A stretch of 64,000 nt of DNA from Mycobacterium conspicuum (lineage in GTDB: Bacteria > Actinomycetota > Actinomycetes > Mycobacteriales > Mycobacteriaceae), in contig NZ_AP022613.1 in NCBI RefSeq assembly GCF_010730195.1, positions 4,216,001-4,280,000 of the forward strand, read 5' to 3'. The translations under genes and the position numbers were made by a program. Below, piece by piece: positions 17,760 through 25,339 of this stretch. Below the pieces are notes generated by a model. It did no database searches and had not been told where the DNA came from. It saw only the letters and a program-made list of their open reading frames with translations. Each line of letters starts with the position of its first letter. Positions within the stretch are counted from its first letter, which is position 1.

Positions 17760-18266
17760 ATGACGGCACGACACCACACCCTGATGCTGCTGCGGCACGC
17801 GAAATCGGCGTACCCGACCGGCGTCCCCGACCACGACCGACCGCTGGCGGAACGGGGCATCCGGGAGGCCGCGCTGGCCGGCGACTGGTTGCGCGCCAAC
17901 CAACCGGCGATCGATGCGGTGCTGTGCTCGACCGCGACCCGGGCTCGAGAAACGCTGAAGCGCAGTGCCATCGACGCGCCGGTGCGCTATGTCGAGAGGC
18001 TTTACGGCGCCACGGCCGGCATGGTGATTGAACAGATCAACCAGGTGTCCGATGACGTCAACACCTTGCTCGTCGTCGGGCACGAGCCGACGACGTCGGA
18101 AGTTGCCCTCATCCTCGCCGGCGACGACGGTACGGACACTGTTGCGCTGGAACGCATCTCGGAGAAGTACCCGACGTCGTCGATCGCGGTGCTCCGGATC
18201 GACGGCGGATGGGCGAGCGTCGAACCGGGCAGCGCGGCCCTCGTCGACTTCCACGTGCCGCGGTGA
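17760..18266 (+). CDS. SixA-like phosphohistidine phosphatase
   Basis: A 168-residue histidine phosphatase of the SixA branch, equivalent to Mtb Rv1276c. The catalytic motif is LLRHAKSAYP (Arg-His near residues 12-13), with HDRPLAERGIREA, the second arginine in STATRARET and the second histidine in LLVVGHEPTTSE, all in family order. Such enzymes remove phosphate from phosphohistidine on signalling proteins; the partner is unknown. The first ATG (17760) gives a seven-residue leader before the first strand. It lies 42 bases after the 13E12 gene, reads the same way, and converges on lprC. Confidence 0.9.
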   Translation: MTARHHTLMLLRHAKSAYPTGVPDHDRPLAERGIREAALAGDWLRANQPAIDAVLCSTATRARETLKRSAIDAPVRYVERLYGATAGMVIEQINQVSDDVNTLLVVGHEPTTSEVALILAGDDGTDTVALERISEKYPTSSIAVLRIDGGWASVEPGSAALVDFHVPR

Positions 18267-18274
18267 GAGCCGTT

Positions 18275-18334
18275 GCGAGCGTGCGCAGTTGTACGGCTCA
18301 GGCGGCGTGTCGTCGCACAAACACGCACGCTCGC
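18275..18334. terminator. Long inverted repeat between convergent genes, probable bidirectional terminator
   Basis: The 79-base gap between the ends of the SixA-like gene and lprC holds a perfect 11-base inverted repeat: GCGAGCGTGCG at 18275-18285 and CGCACGCTCGC at 18324-18334, with a 38-base loop. It fills the space between two convergent stops, which suits a bidirectional terminator. There is no T-run, which is usual for mycobacterial terminators. It could also be a copy of a dispersed palindromic element. Confidence 0.5.
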
Positions 18335-18345
18335 GGATACAGCGG

Positions 18346-18888
18346 TTAGGAGTTGGTGGCGAGGGTCAGCTCCATGAGCTTGAGGGCCTGCCCGCACGCG
18401 TCGATGCCGGGCGCCTGAGGGTTGACCCACCAACCCACCACACCGGCCGCGTCGCTCGCGACTCCGCAGGCGCCGTTCGCGTCGTCGGGATGCATGATGA
18501 TCGAATCGATGCCGTTGATCGCGCGCGTCTCGACCTTGTATTTCAGGAAGTCGGCGACCTTGCGCTCGTTGCTGAGGCTGCCCTGCTCGAACCAGAACCG
18601 GGTGATGTCGATCAGGCCCGCCGGGTTGGCGGCCTGCCACCGGCAGATCGCGCCGACGAACGTGCTCTGGATGTCGAGCGGGTCGGCGCCCACCGTCTTG
18701 GCCAGGATGTCGGTGGTCAACACCTCGCATTCCTTGAGCAGGTTGGGGTACTGCTGCTCGGAATTGTTGTTGCGCGGGGTGCTGCCCGAGCCCGCCTTCA
18801 CGGCGTTGCCGCCGATCGACCTGGAACAGCTGGTCAACACCAGGACCACGCTGAGCAAAACCACGCAGGCCCTCATACAAGCCCTCAT
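18346..18888 (-). CDS. lprC: Lipoprotein LprC
   Basis: A 180-residue lipoprotein, the length I recall for Mtb LprC (Rv1275). The ATG at 18888 overlaps the lprB stop by four bases (ATGA); a second ATG at 18876 is also possible. The signal sequence ACVVLLSVVLVLTSC ends in a lipobox-type cysteine near residue 20. The mature protein has a low-complexity linker (GSGSTPRNNNSEQQ) and then a globular domain with CRWQA, MHPDDANGACGV and DACGQALKLMEL, giving cysteines likely to form disulfides outside the membrane. The domain belongs to the mycobacterial DUF3558 lipoprotein type shared with LprB. No enzymatic motif is visible. Confidence 0.9.
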   Translation of the reverse strand: MRACMRACVVLLSVVLVLTSCSRSIGGNAVKAGSGSTPRNNNSEQQYPNLLKECEVLTTDILAKTVGADPLDIQSTFVGAICRWQAANPAGLIDITRFWFEQGSLSNERKVADFLKYKVETRAINGIDSIIMHPDDANGACGVASDAAGVVGWWVNPQAPGIDACGQALKLMELTLATNS

Positions 18889-19442
18889 TTGGAGTTCGCA
18901 ATCGACTGGCGCGCCAGCTCTTTGGCGATGTCGCACGGCGGCGGGAACGGCTTCTGGCTGAAGCTCACCGACCATTCGATGAAGTCGTCCTGGAATTGGA
19001 TCCCGACCTCGCACAGCGAGTCACCCAGGTTCGGCTCGTTGCCGACGGCGATGAAGCCGCCGTGGCCGTCGATGTTGATGTCCTCGACGCTGGCGCGGGA
19101 GAGCTCCTCGGTCTTGCGCTCGCGCCCGATCGGGCTGCCGCGATACCACGAGAACGAGAAGTGCGGGCCCAGGATGCCGCCGCCGGCCAACCATTGACAG
19201 CCCACCGAATTGCGCGCGGTGTTCTTCAGGCCGGTCACCTTGGTCAGCTCGGTCACCGTGGAGTCGTTGATGCCGCCGCATTGCGGGAACATCGGCCCGT
19301 GGTGGCCCTCGGAACCCGCCGGCGCCGACGTCGTCGCCCCCGGCTTGTTGTCGCCGGAACTGGAGCAGGCCGCAACTGCCGGAATCAACAGCGATAGGGC
19401 CGCCACCGACAAGCGGGCTAGGGCAAGCCTAGTGCTGGTCAC
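18885..19442 (-). CDS. lprB: Lipoprotein LprB
   Basis: A 185-residue lipoprotein, the same length as Mtb LprB (Rv1274) when the GTG at 19442 is used. That start gives VTSTRLALARLSVAALSLL with a lipobox AVAAC (Cys26). An ATG at 19538 in the same frame would overlap the divergent ABC exporter gene and bury the signal peptide, so it is not used. After an SSSGDNKPGATTSAP linker, the domain with FPQCGGINDSTVTELTKVTG, VGCQWLAGGGI and SLCEVGIQFQDDF is of the DUF3558 type. Upstream of and coupled to lprC by ATGA. Probable role: an envelope accessory protein; function unknown. Confidence 0.9.
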   Translation of the reverse strand: MTSTRLALARLSVAALSLLIPAVAACSSSGDNKPGATTSAPAGSEGHHGPMFPQCGGINDSTVTELTKVTGLKNTARNSVGCQWLAGGGILGPHFSFSWYRGSPIGRERKTEELSRASVEDINIDGHGGFIAVGNEPNLGDSLCEVGIQFQDDFIEWSVSFSQKPFPPPCDIAKELARQSIANSK

Positions 19443-19537
19443 ACGATGCACTGTAGCGGCAGCCCGCGGGGTCGAGCATCGACACACCGCTTGAACAGGC
19501 ATTTCAACCGGCGCGCGGCGTGTGCGACAGTTACCCA

Positions 19538-21271
19538 ATGCTCCTGGCCCTGCTGCGCCAGTACATCCGGCCGTACCGTCGGCTGGTCGCGGTGCTCATG
19601 GTGCTGCAGACGATCAGCACGTTGGCGACGCTGTATCTGCCCACGCTCAATGCCGCGATCATCGACGACGGCGTGGCCAAGGGCGACACGGCCACCATCG
19701 TCAGGCTCGGCCTGGTGATGCTCGGCGTCACCGGTGTGCAGGCGCTGTGCTCGATCGCGGCGGTCTACTTCGGTTCGCGGACCGGCATGGGTTTCGGGCG
19801 CGACCTGCGCTCGGCGATGTTTCATCACGTCACGACCTTCTCCGAGCACGAGACCGCCCGCTTCGGGGCGCCGACGTTGCTGACCCGCACCACCAACGAC
19901 GTGCGGCAGATCCAGTACCTGGTGCAGATCGGCTGCCTGGTGTTGGTCACCGCGCCGATCATGTCAATCGGCGGCATCGTGATGGCCATCCACCAGAACG
20001 CCGGGTTGTCGTGGCTGCTGCTGGTCAGCGTGCCGATCCTGGCCCTGGCGAATTACTGGATCTTCTCGCACGTGCTGCCGATGTTCCGCAGCATGCAAAG
20101 CCTGATCGACGGCGTCAACCGGGTTCTGCGTGACCAACTTTCCGGTGTCCGGGTGGTCCGGGCGTTCGCCCGCGAAGGGTTCGAGCGGGAGAGGTTTGCC
20201 CGGGCCAACGCCGCGCTGTCGGACACCGCGCTGCGCGCGGGCAATTGGCAGGCGCTGACGCTGCCGGTCACCACGCTGACCATCAACGTGTCCAGCGTCG
20301 CCCTGATCTGGTTCGGCGGGTTGCGCATCAACAGCGGGCAGATGCAGGTCGGTTCGCTGATCGCGTTTCTCGCCTATTTCACCCAGATCCTGCTGGCCGT
20401 CACGATGGCGACGATGACGCTGGCGGTGCTGCCACGCGCCGCGGTGTGCGCCCAACGGATCACCGAGGTGTTGGCCACCCGACCCGCCATCACCAATCCG
20501 GTCAGCCCGCAGCACCCGCGGTCCCCCGCCGGCGTGGTGCGCCTCGACGGCGCGACGTTCTGCTACCCCGGCGCCGACCGCCCCGTGCTGCAGGACATCT
20601 CGCTGACCGCGCTGCCGGGCACCACCACCGCGATCGTGGGCAGCACCGGTTCGGGCAAATCCACACTGATTTCGCTGATCTGCCGGTTCTACGACGTGAC
20701 CGGGGGCGCCGTGCTCGTCGACGGCGTCGACGTGCGCGACTACGAGACCAAGCGGCTGTGGACGGGCATCGGATTGGTGCCTCAGCGCGGCTATCTGTTC
20801 TCCGGCACCGTCGCCGACAACCTCCGCTACGGCGCCGCCGATGCCAGCGAGGCCGAGATGTGGGAGGCGTTGCGGGTGGCCGGGGCCGACGGCTTCGTGC
20901 GGGATCACGGGCTGGCCATGCCGGTCGCGCAGGGCGGCAGCAATTTCTCCGGCGGGCAGCGCCAACGCCTGGCAATCGCGCGCGCCGTCATCCGCCGCCC
21001 GGCGCTCTACCTGTTCGACGACGCGTTCTCCGCGCTCGATGTGCACACCGAGGCGCAGGTGCGCGCGGCGCTGCGGGAAATTGCCGGAGACTCCACGACT
21101 ATCGTTGTCACACAGCGTCTTTCGACGGCATCGGCGGCCGATCAGGTGATCGTGATCGACGCCGGACGCGTGGTCGGTGCGGGCACCCACGAATCGCTGC
21201 TCGCCGACTGTCCCACCTATGCCGAGTTCGCCGACTCGCAAACGGTGAGTGCCGGGGTGCCCGGACAGTGA
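19538..21271 (+). CDS. ABC exporter half-transporter with degenerate ATP site (Rv1273c-type)
   Basis: A 577-residue half-transporter: six membrane helices (residues 1-320) and a C-terminal ABC ATPase. The start at 19538 gives MLLALLRQYIRPYRRL, the same beginning as I recall for Mtb Rv1273c; an in-frame ATG at 19520 adds six residues. The ATPase has Walker A GSTGSGKST and signature FSGGQRQR, but Walker B reads LYLFDDAFSALD (Asp where the catalytic Glu is expected) and the switch reads IVVTQRLST (Gln instead of His). Those two changes mark a non-hydrolysing site. Its partner is the next gene, overlapping by GTGA, so together they should form a heterodimeric exporter. The substrate is unknown; lipids are suggested for the Mtb pair. 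Confidence 0.93.
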   Translation: MLLALLRQYIRPYRRLVAVLMVLQTISTLATLYLPTLNAAIIDDGVAKGDTATIVRLGLVMLGVTGVQALCSIAAVYFGSRTGMGFGRDLRSAMFHHVTTFSEHETARFGAPTLLTRTTNDVRQIQYLVQIGCLVLVTAPIMSIGGIVMAIHQNAGLSWLLLVSVPILALANYWIFSHVLPMFRSMQSLIDGVNRVLRDQLSGVRVVRAFAREGFERERFARANAALSDTALRAGNWQALTLPVTTLTINVSSVALIWFGGLRINSGQMQVGSLIAFLAYFTQILLAVTMATMTLAVLPRAAVCAQRITEVLATRPAITNPVSPQHPRSPAGVVRLDGATFCYPGADRPVLQDISLTALPGTTTAIVGSTGSGKSTLISLICRFYDVTGGAVLVDGVDVRDYETKRLWTGIGLVPQRGYLFSGTVADNLRYGAADASEAEMWEALRVAGADGFVRDHGLAMPVAQGGSNFSGGQRQRLAIARAVIRRPALYLFDDAFSALDVHTEAQVRAALREIAGDSTTIVVTQRLSTASAADQVIVIDAGRVVGAGTHESLLADCPTYAEFADSQTVSAGVPGQ

Positions 21272-23106
21272 ACACCGCGATCGCGCTTCGCTTGATCAGG
21301 CGGCTGGGACCGCAGCGCCGCCTGGTCGCGGCGGTGATGACGCTCGGAATCACCGGGACCGCAATCGGAGTCGTCGTTCCGCGGATCTTGGGCCACGCCA
21401 CCGATCTACTTTTCAACGGCGTGATCGGGCGCCGGTTGCCCGCGGGCATCAGCAAGGCGCAGGCCGTCGCCGCGGCCCGCCGCCACGGCGACAATGCGTT
21501 CGCCGACCTGCTGTCCGGGATGAACGTGGTGCCGGGCCGGGGTGTGGATTTCGTCGCGGTGGGCCGCACGCTGTGCCTCGCGCTGGCGCTGTATCTGGTT
21601 GCCGCGCTGCTGCTTTGGGTGCAGGCGCGGCTGCTGAACGTCACCGTGCAGCGGACCATGGTCGCGCTGCGCGCCGACGTCGAGGACAAGGTGCACCGGC
21701 TGCCGCTGGCCTATTTCGATGCGCGGCAGCGCGGCGAGCTGCTCAGCCGGGTCACCAACGACGTCGACAACCTGCAGTCGTCGCTGACCATGACGGTCAG
21801 CCAGGTGCTCACCCTGCTGCTGACGGTGGTGGCGGTGCTGGCGATGATGGTGTCGATCTCGCCGCTGCTGGCGCTGATCGCGCTGGCCACGGTGCCGGTG
21901 TCGGTGCTGGCGACGCGGGCGATCGCGCGGCGGTCCCAGCGGCTGTTCGCGGCCCAGTGGACCAGCACCGGGCGCCTCAACGCCCACATCGAGGAGACGT
22001 ACAGCGGGTTCACGGTGGTCAAGACGTTCGGCCACCAGCAGGCGGCACAGGAACGGTTCCGCGCGCTCAACGACGACCTCTACCGGGCCGGCTTCGGGGC
22101 CCAGTTCGTCTCCGGCCTGGTGTCGCCGGCGACGGCGTTCGTCGGCAACCTGGGCTATGTGGCGGTGGCCGTGGTGGGCGGGGTGCAGATCGCCACCGGG
22201 CACATCACGCTCGGCAACATCCAGGCGTTCGTCCAGTACCTGCGGCAGTTCAGCACCCCGGTGAACCAGGTGGCCGGCATGTACAACGCACTGCAATCCG
22301 GGATGGCCAGCGCCGAGCGGGTGTTCGAGCTGCTCGACGAGCCCGAAGAGGCCCCGGACCGGGCTGTTGTCAGCTCCAATGGTCAGCTGCGCGGGCGGGT
22401 CGAGTTTGAGCACGTCAGCTTCGCCTATCGGCCCGGGGTCCCGGTGATCGAAGACCTGTCGCTGGTCGCCGAACCCGGCAGCACGGTGGCGATCGTCGGG
22501 CCGACCGGGGCGGGCAAGACCACCCTGGTCAACCTGCTGATGCGGTTCTACGAGGTCGATTCGGGTCGAATCCTCATCGACGGCGTCGACATCACCTCGC
22601 TGAGCAGGCGCGCGCTGCGCTCCCGGATCGGCATGGTTTTGCAGGACACCTGGCTTTTCGACGGCACGATCGCGGAAAACATCGCCTACGGACGGCCCGA
22701 AGCCAGCGCAGACGAGGTGGTCGCGGCCGCCAAGGCCGCCTATGTCGACCGCTTCGTGCGGACGCTGCCGGCGGGCTATGACACCGGCGTCAGCAGCGAC
22801 GGCGCCAATCTGAGTGCTGGCGAGAAGCAGCTCATCACCATCGCGCGCGCGTTTCTGGCGCGGCCCCAGTTGTTGATCCTGGACGAGGCGACCAGTTCCG
22901 TCGACACCCGCACCGAGGCCCTGATCGCGCACGCCACCCGCGAGCTGCGCAAAGACAGGACGAGTTTCATTATCGCGCACCGTCTTTCGACGATCCGGGA
23001 CGCCGACCGCATCGTCGTGGTGCAGGCCGGCAAGGTCGTCGAGCAGGGCAATCACGCCGAGCTGCTGGCCCGCCGCGGCGCGTACTACGCGATGACGCAG
23101 GCCTGA
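21268..23106 (+). CDS. ABC exporter half-transporter with catalytic ATP site (Rv1272c-type)
   Basis: A 612-residue half-transporter starting at a GTG that overlaps the upstream stop by four bases. The membrane domain contains family motifs such as YFDARQRGELLSRVTNDVDN and FVQYLRQFSTPVNQVAG. The ATPase domain has Walker A GPTGAGKTT, Walker B LLILDEATSSVD with the catalytic Glu, and switch IIAHRLST with His, all canonical. Its signature is LSAGEKQLITIARA rather than LSGGQ. With the partner's Asp/Gln changes, this makes one consensus and one degenerate ATP site, the plan of TM287/288-like exporters. A residue 55-85 segment (LPAGISKAQAVAAARRHG) is an extracytoplasmic or linker insertion also typical of this family. 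Matches Mtb Rv1272c. Confidence 0.93.
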   Translation: MNTAIALRLIRRLGPQRRLVAAVMTLGITGTAIGVVVPRILGHATDLLFNGVIGRRLPAGISKAQAVAAARRHGDNAFADLLSGMNVVPGRGVDFVAVGRTLCLALALYLVAALLLWVQARLLNVTVQRTMVALRADVEDKVHRLPLAYFDARQRGELLSRVTNDVDNLQSSLTMTVSQVLTLLLTVVAVLAMMVSISPLLALIALATVPVSVLATRAIARRSQRLFAAQWTSTGRLNAHIEETYSGFTVVKTFGHQQAAQERFRALNDDLYRAGFGAQFVSGLVSPATAFVGNLGYVAVAVVGGVQIATGHITLGNIQAFVQYLRQFSTPVNQVAGMYNALQSGMASAERVFELLDEPEEAPDRAVVSSNGQLRGRVEFEHVSFAYRPGVPVIEDLSLVAEPGSTVAIVGPTGAGKTTLVNLLMRFYEVDSGRILIDGVDITSLSRRALRSRIGMVLQDTWLFDGTIAENIAYGRPEASADEVVAAAKAAYVDRFVRTLPAGYDTGVSSDGANLSAGEKQLITIARAFLARPQLLILDEATSSVDTRTEALIAHATRELRKDRTSFIIAHRLSTIRDADRIVVVQAGKVVEQGNHAELLARRGAYYAMTQA

Positions 23107-23251
23107 CGCCGAAACTGCGCTCAGCGCGTCTTTTTGGTCGGAAATGCGATCTCACCGCAGTCTCGGCGGGCAGATCACTCCAAGGATTCGTTGAGATAAC
23201 GAAAAGGACACCGTTCGACCCTTTTCTCAACCACGAGAAAGGGACAGAACC

Positions 23252-23959
23252 ATGAAGTTCACCACCATAGCCAAAGCGGCCACGCTCGCCGCCGTCGCCG
23301 GCGCAATGGCGCTGGGACTGGCCACGAATGCCCAAGCGGCTTCGGGCACCATGTACGGCAACCCCGCGGCGGCCGCCAAGTTCTGGCACCACCAGCAGTA
23401 CGACGACTGCGTCCTGATGTCGACCGCCGACGTGGTGGGCGAAATGACGGGCCACCAGCCGTCCGAGGCCGCCATCATCAAACTGGCCGAAACGACGCCC
23501 AGCATGGTCCACCCCGGCTCGATCTACATGCCGTCCGCCAACAAGGAGAACCCGTACTCCGGCATGGGCACCAGCTTCATGGACATCGGGCAGATGCTGG
23601 CGCACTACGGCATCGCCGCCCAGTGGACCGACGCGACCGACGACGCGCCCAAGGCCTACCCCGCCACCATGGAGACACTCGAACAGCTCCTGGGCGGCGG
23701 CCACAAGATCATCGTCAGCCTGAACGGCGAAATGATCTGGCGCATCCCGATCGAGACCAAGGATGAGCAGGGCAACCCGCGCTCCGACCATGGTGTGGTG
23801 GTGACCGGTGTGGACACCGCCAAGGGCGTCGTGCACCTCAACGACAGCGGCAACCCCGACGGCCGCGACGAGCAGATTCCCATGGCGCTCTTCGTCAAAT
23901 CGTGGGCGACCAGCCACAACTTCATGGTGTTCACCACCGGCACCGGGGTCCGGTCCTGA
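23252..23959 (+). CDS. Secreted C39-like (papain-fold) peptidase
   Basis: A 235-residue exported protein. The signal peptide MKFTTIAKAATLAAVAGAMA... ends with AQA (cleavage after Ala29) and has no lipobox, so the product should be secreted. The mature part fits a C39-like cysteine peptidase: YDDCVLMS supplies Cys53 after an aromatic/Gln-containing stretch (HHQQY), RSDHGVVVTGVD supplies His180, and HLNDSG supplies Asn/Asp 197-198. The MTGHQPSEAAIIKLAE helix after the Cys is family-typical. A good ribosome site (AAAGGGA) precedes the ATG. It takes the place where Mtb has Rv1271c-Rv1268c. Whether it cleaves peptides, acts on bacteriocin-like leaders or is a host-directed protease is unknown. The 145 bases before it hold its promoter region. 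Confidence 0.82.
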   Translation: MKFTTIAKAATLAAVAGAMALGLATNAQAASGTMYGNPAAAAKFWHHQQYDDCVLMSTADVVGEMTGHQPSEAAIIKLAETTPSMVHPGSIYMPSANKENPYSGMGTSFMDIGQMLAHYGIAAQWTDATDDAPKAYPATMETLEQLLGGGHKIIVSLNGEMIWRIPIETKDEQGNPRSDHGVVVTGVDTAKGVVHLNDSGNPDGRDEQIPMALFVKSWATSHNFMVFTTGTGVRS

Positions 23960-24000
23960 TGGGCCCCAACCTGATTCACATTTACAAAATTGATCACCTT

Positions 24001-24029
24001 GGCGGGCCGGGTATTTCACTCGGCCCGCC
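24001..24029 (+). terminator. Intrinsic terminator of the C39-like gene
   Basis: A perfect 9-base stem, GGCGGGCCG (24001-24009) and CGGCCCGCC (24021-24029), with an 11-base AT-rich loop, lies 41 bases after the stop codon. There is no T-run after it (CTTGG follows), as is common for mycobacterial hairpin terminators. It separates the secreted peptidase from embR. Confidence 0.75.
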
Positions 24030-24041
24030 CTTGGTATCACA

Positions 24042-25199
24042 ATGGGAGCCATGGTGGACAAACGTCTCGAATTGGGCCTATTGGGGCCCTTGGAGATGAG
24101 CGTGGACGGCGTCCTGGTGCCATTGGGCACCCCCAAACAGCGTGCGGTGCTGGCCATGCTGCTGATGAACCGGAACAGCCCGGTGGGCGTCGATCGGCTC
24201 ATCACGGCCCTGTGGGAAGGCTGGCCGCCGTCGGGCGGGCGGGCCAGCATCCACTCCTACGTGTCCAATCTGCGCAAGCTGCTCACCGGCGCCGGGATCG
24301 ACCCGCGCGCGGTGTTGGCCGCCGCACCGCCCGGATACCGGCTCAGCATCACCGATGACCGTTGCGACATCGGCAGGTTCGTCGCCGAGAAGGCCGCGGG
24401 CGTGCACGCCGCCGCGGCAGGCAAATTCGAACAGGCGAGCCGGCATCTGTCCGCCGCGTTGGCGCAGTGGCGCGGGCCGGTGCTCGAGGACCTGCGCGAC
24501 TTCGAGTTCGTCAACACCTATGCGACGTCACTTGTCGAGGACAAGATCGTCGTCCACACCGCCAAGGCGGAAGCCGAAATCGCTTGCGGGCGTGCCCCGT
24601 TCGTCATCGCCGAACTCGAGGCCCTGACCACCGAGCATCCTTACCGTGAGCCGTTGTGGGCCCAGCTGATCACGGCGTACTACCTCACCGACCGCCAGTC
24701 CGACGCGCTGGCCGCCTACCGACGCGTGAAGACGACCCTCGCCGACGACCTCGGGATCGATCCCGGCCAGACGCTGCGCGATTTGAACGAGCGCATCCTG
24801 CGCCAGGATCGACTGGACGTCAAAAAGAGCGCCAAGACCACCGCCGTCGGCACCGTCACGGTGCTCGATCAGCGCACCAGGGTCTCCGGCCAGAAAGTCC
24901 TCGCCTACCTGCACGATGCCGCCGGCCGCAGCTACCCGCTGCAGTCGGCGGCGACCCGGATCGGGCGGCTGAGCGACAACGACATCGTCCTCGACAGCGC
25001 CAACGTCAGCCGCCATCACGCCGTCATCGTCGACACCGGGACCAACTACGTCATCAACGACTTGCGATCGTCGAACGGCGTGCACGTGCAGCATCAGCGG
25101 ATCCGCGCCGCCGCGACCCTCAACGACGGCGACCACATCCGCATCTGCGACCACGAATTCACCTTCCAGATCAATGCCGAGGTCGAGCGCAGCGGCTGA
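24042..25199 (+). CDS. embR: EmbR, FHA-domain transcriptional regulator
   Basis: A 385-residue SARP-type activator corresponding to Mtb EmbR (Rv1267c), which is phosphorylated by PknH and activates embCAB arabinosyltransferase genes. Domains in order: winged helix (LELGLLGPLEMSVDG to IHSYVSNLRKLLTGAG, residues 5-90), bacterial transcriptional activation domain (about 100-255, with EPLWAQLITAYYLTDRQSDAL and LADDLGIDPGQTLRDL), and FHA domain (about 285-375). The FHA phosphothreonine-binding residues are visible in TRIGRLSDNDIVLD, NVSRHHAVI and LRSSNGVHV. The start is uncertain: ATG 24042, ATG 24051 or GTG 24054; GGGAG at 24044-24048 best fits the GTG. Two PknH-type kinases follow on the same strand, keeping the regulator-kinase pairing. 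Confidence 0.95.
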   Translation: MGAMVDKRLELGLLGPLEMSVDGVLVPLGTPKQRAVLAMLLMNRNSPVGVDRLITALWEGWPPSGGRASIHSYVSNLRKLLTGAGIDPRAVLAAAPPGYRLSITDDRCDIGRFVAEKAAGVHAAAAGKFEQASRHLSAALAQWRGPVLEDLRDFEFVNTYATSLVEDKIVVHTAKAEAEIACGRAPFVIAELEALTTEHPYREPLWAQLITAYYLTDRQSDALAAYRRVKTTLADDLGIDPGQTLRDLNERILRQDRLDVKKSAKTTAVGTVTVLDQRTRVSGQKVLAYLHDAAGRSYPLQSAATRIGRLSDNDIVLDSANVSRHHAVIVDTGTNYVINDLRSSNGVHVQHQRIRAAATLNDGDHIRICDHEFTFQINAEVERSG

Positions 25200-25339
25200 A
25201 TACAGGTGTTGCGCAGCTGATCTGAAAATTTGCGAATACCGTGCGGGTGCGCTGGTGGGGCCCTAGCGTCATGATTGCCAGATGCCGGCGGAAGTGTTGA
25301 TATCGTCGGCGGGGCGGTGGGTCGGTTTGGAGGTCAGTG

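Noticed and set aside
20245..21267. Upstream extension of the second ABC half-transporter
   Set aside because: This part is the first half-transporter read out of frame. The GTG at 21268, overlapping the previous stop by four bases, is the natural start.
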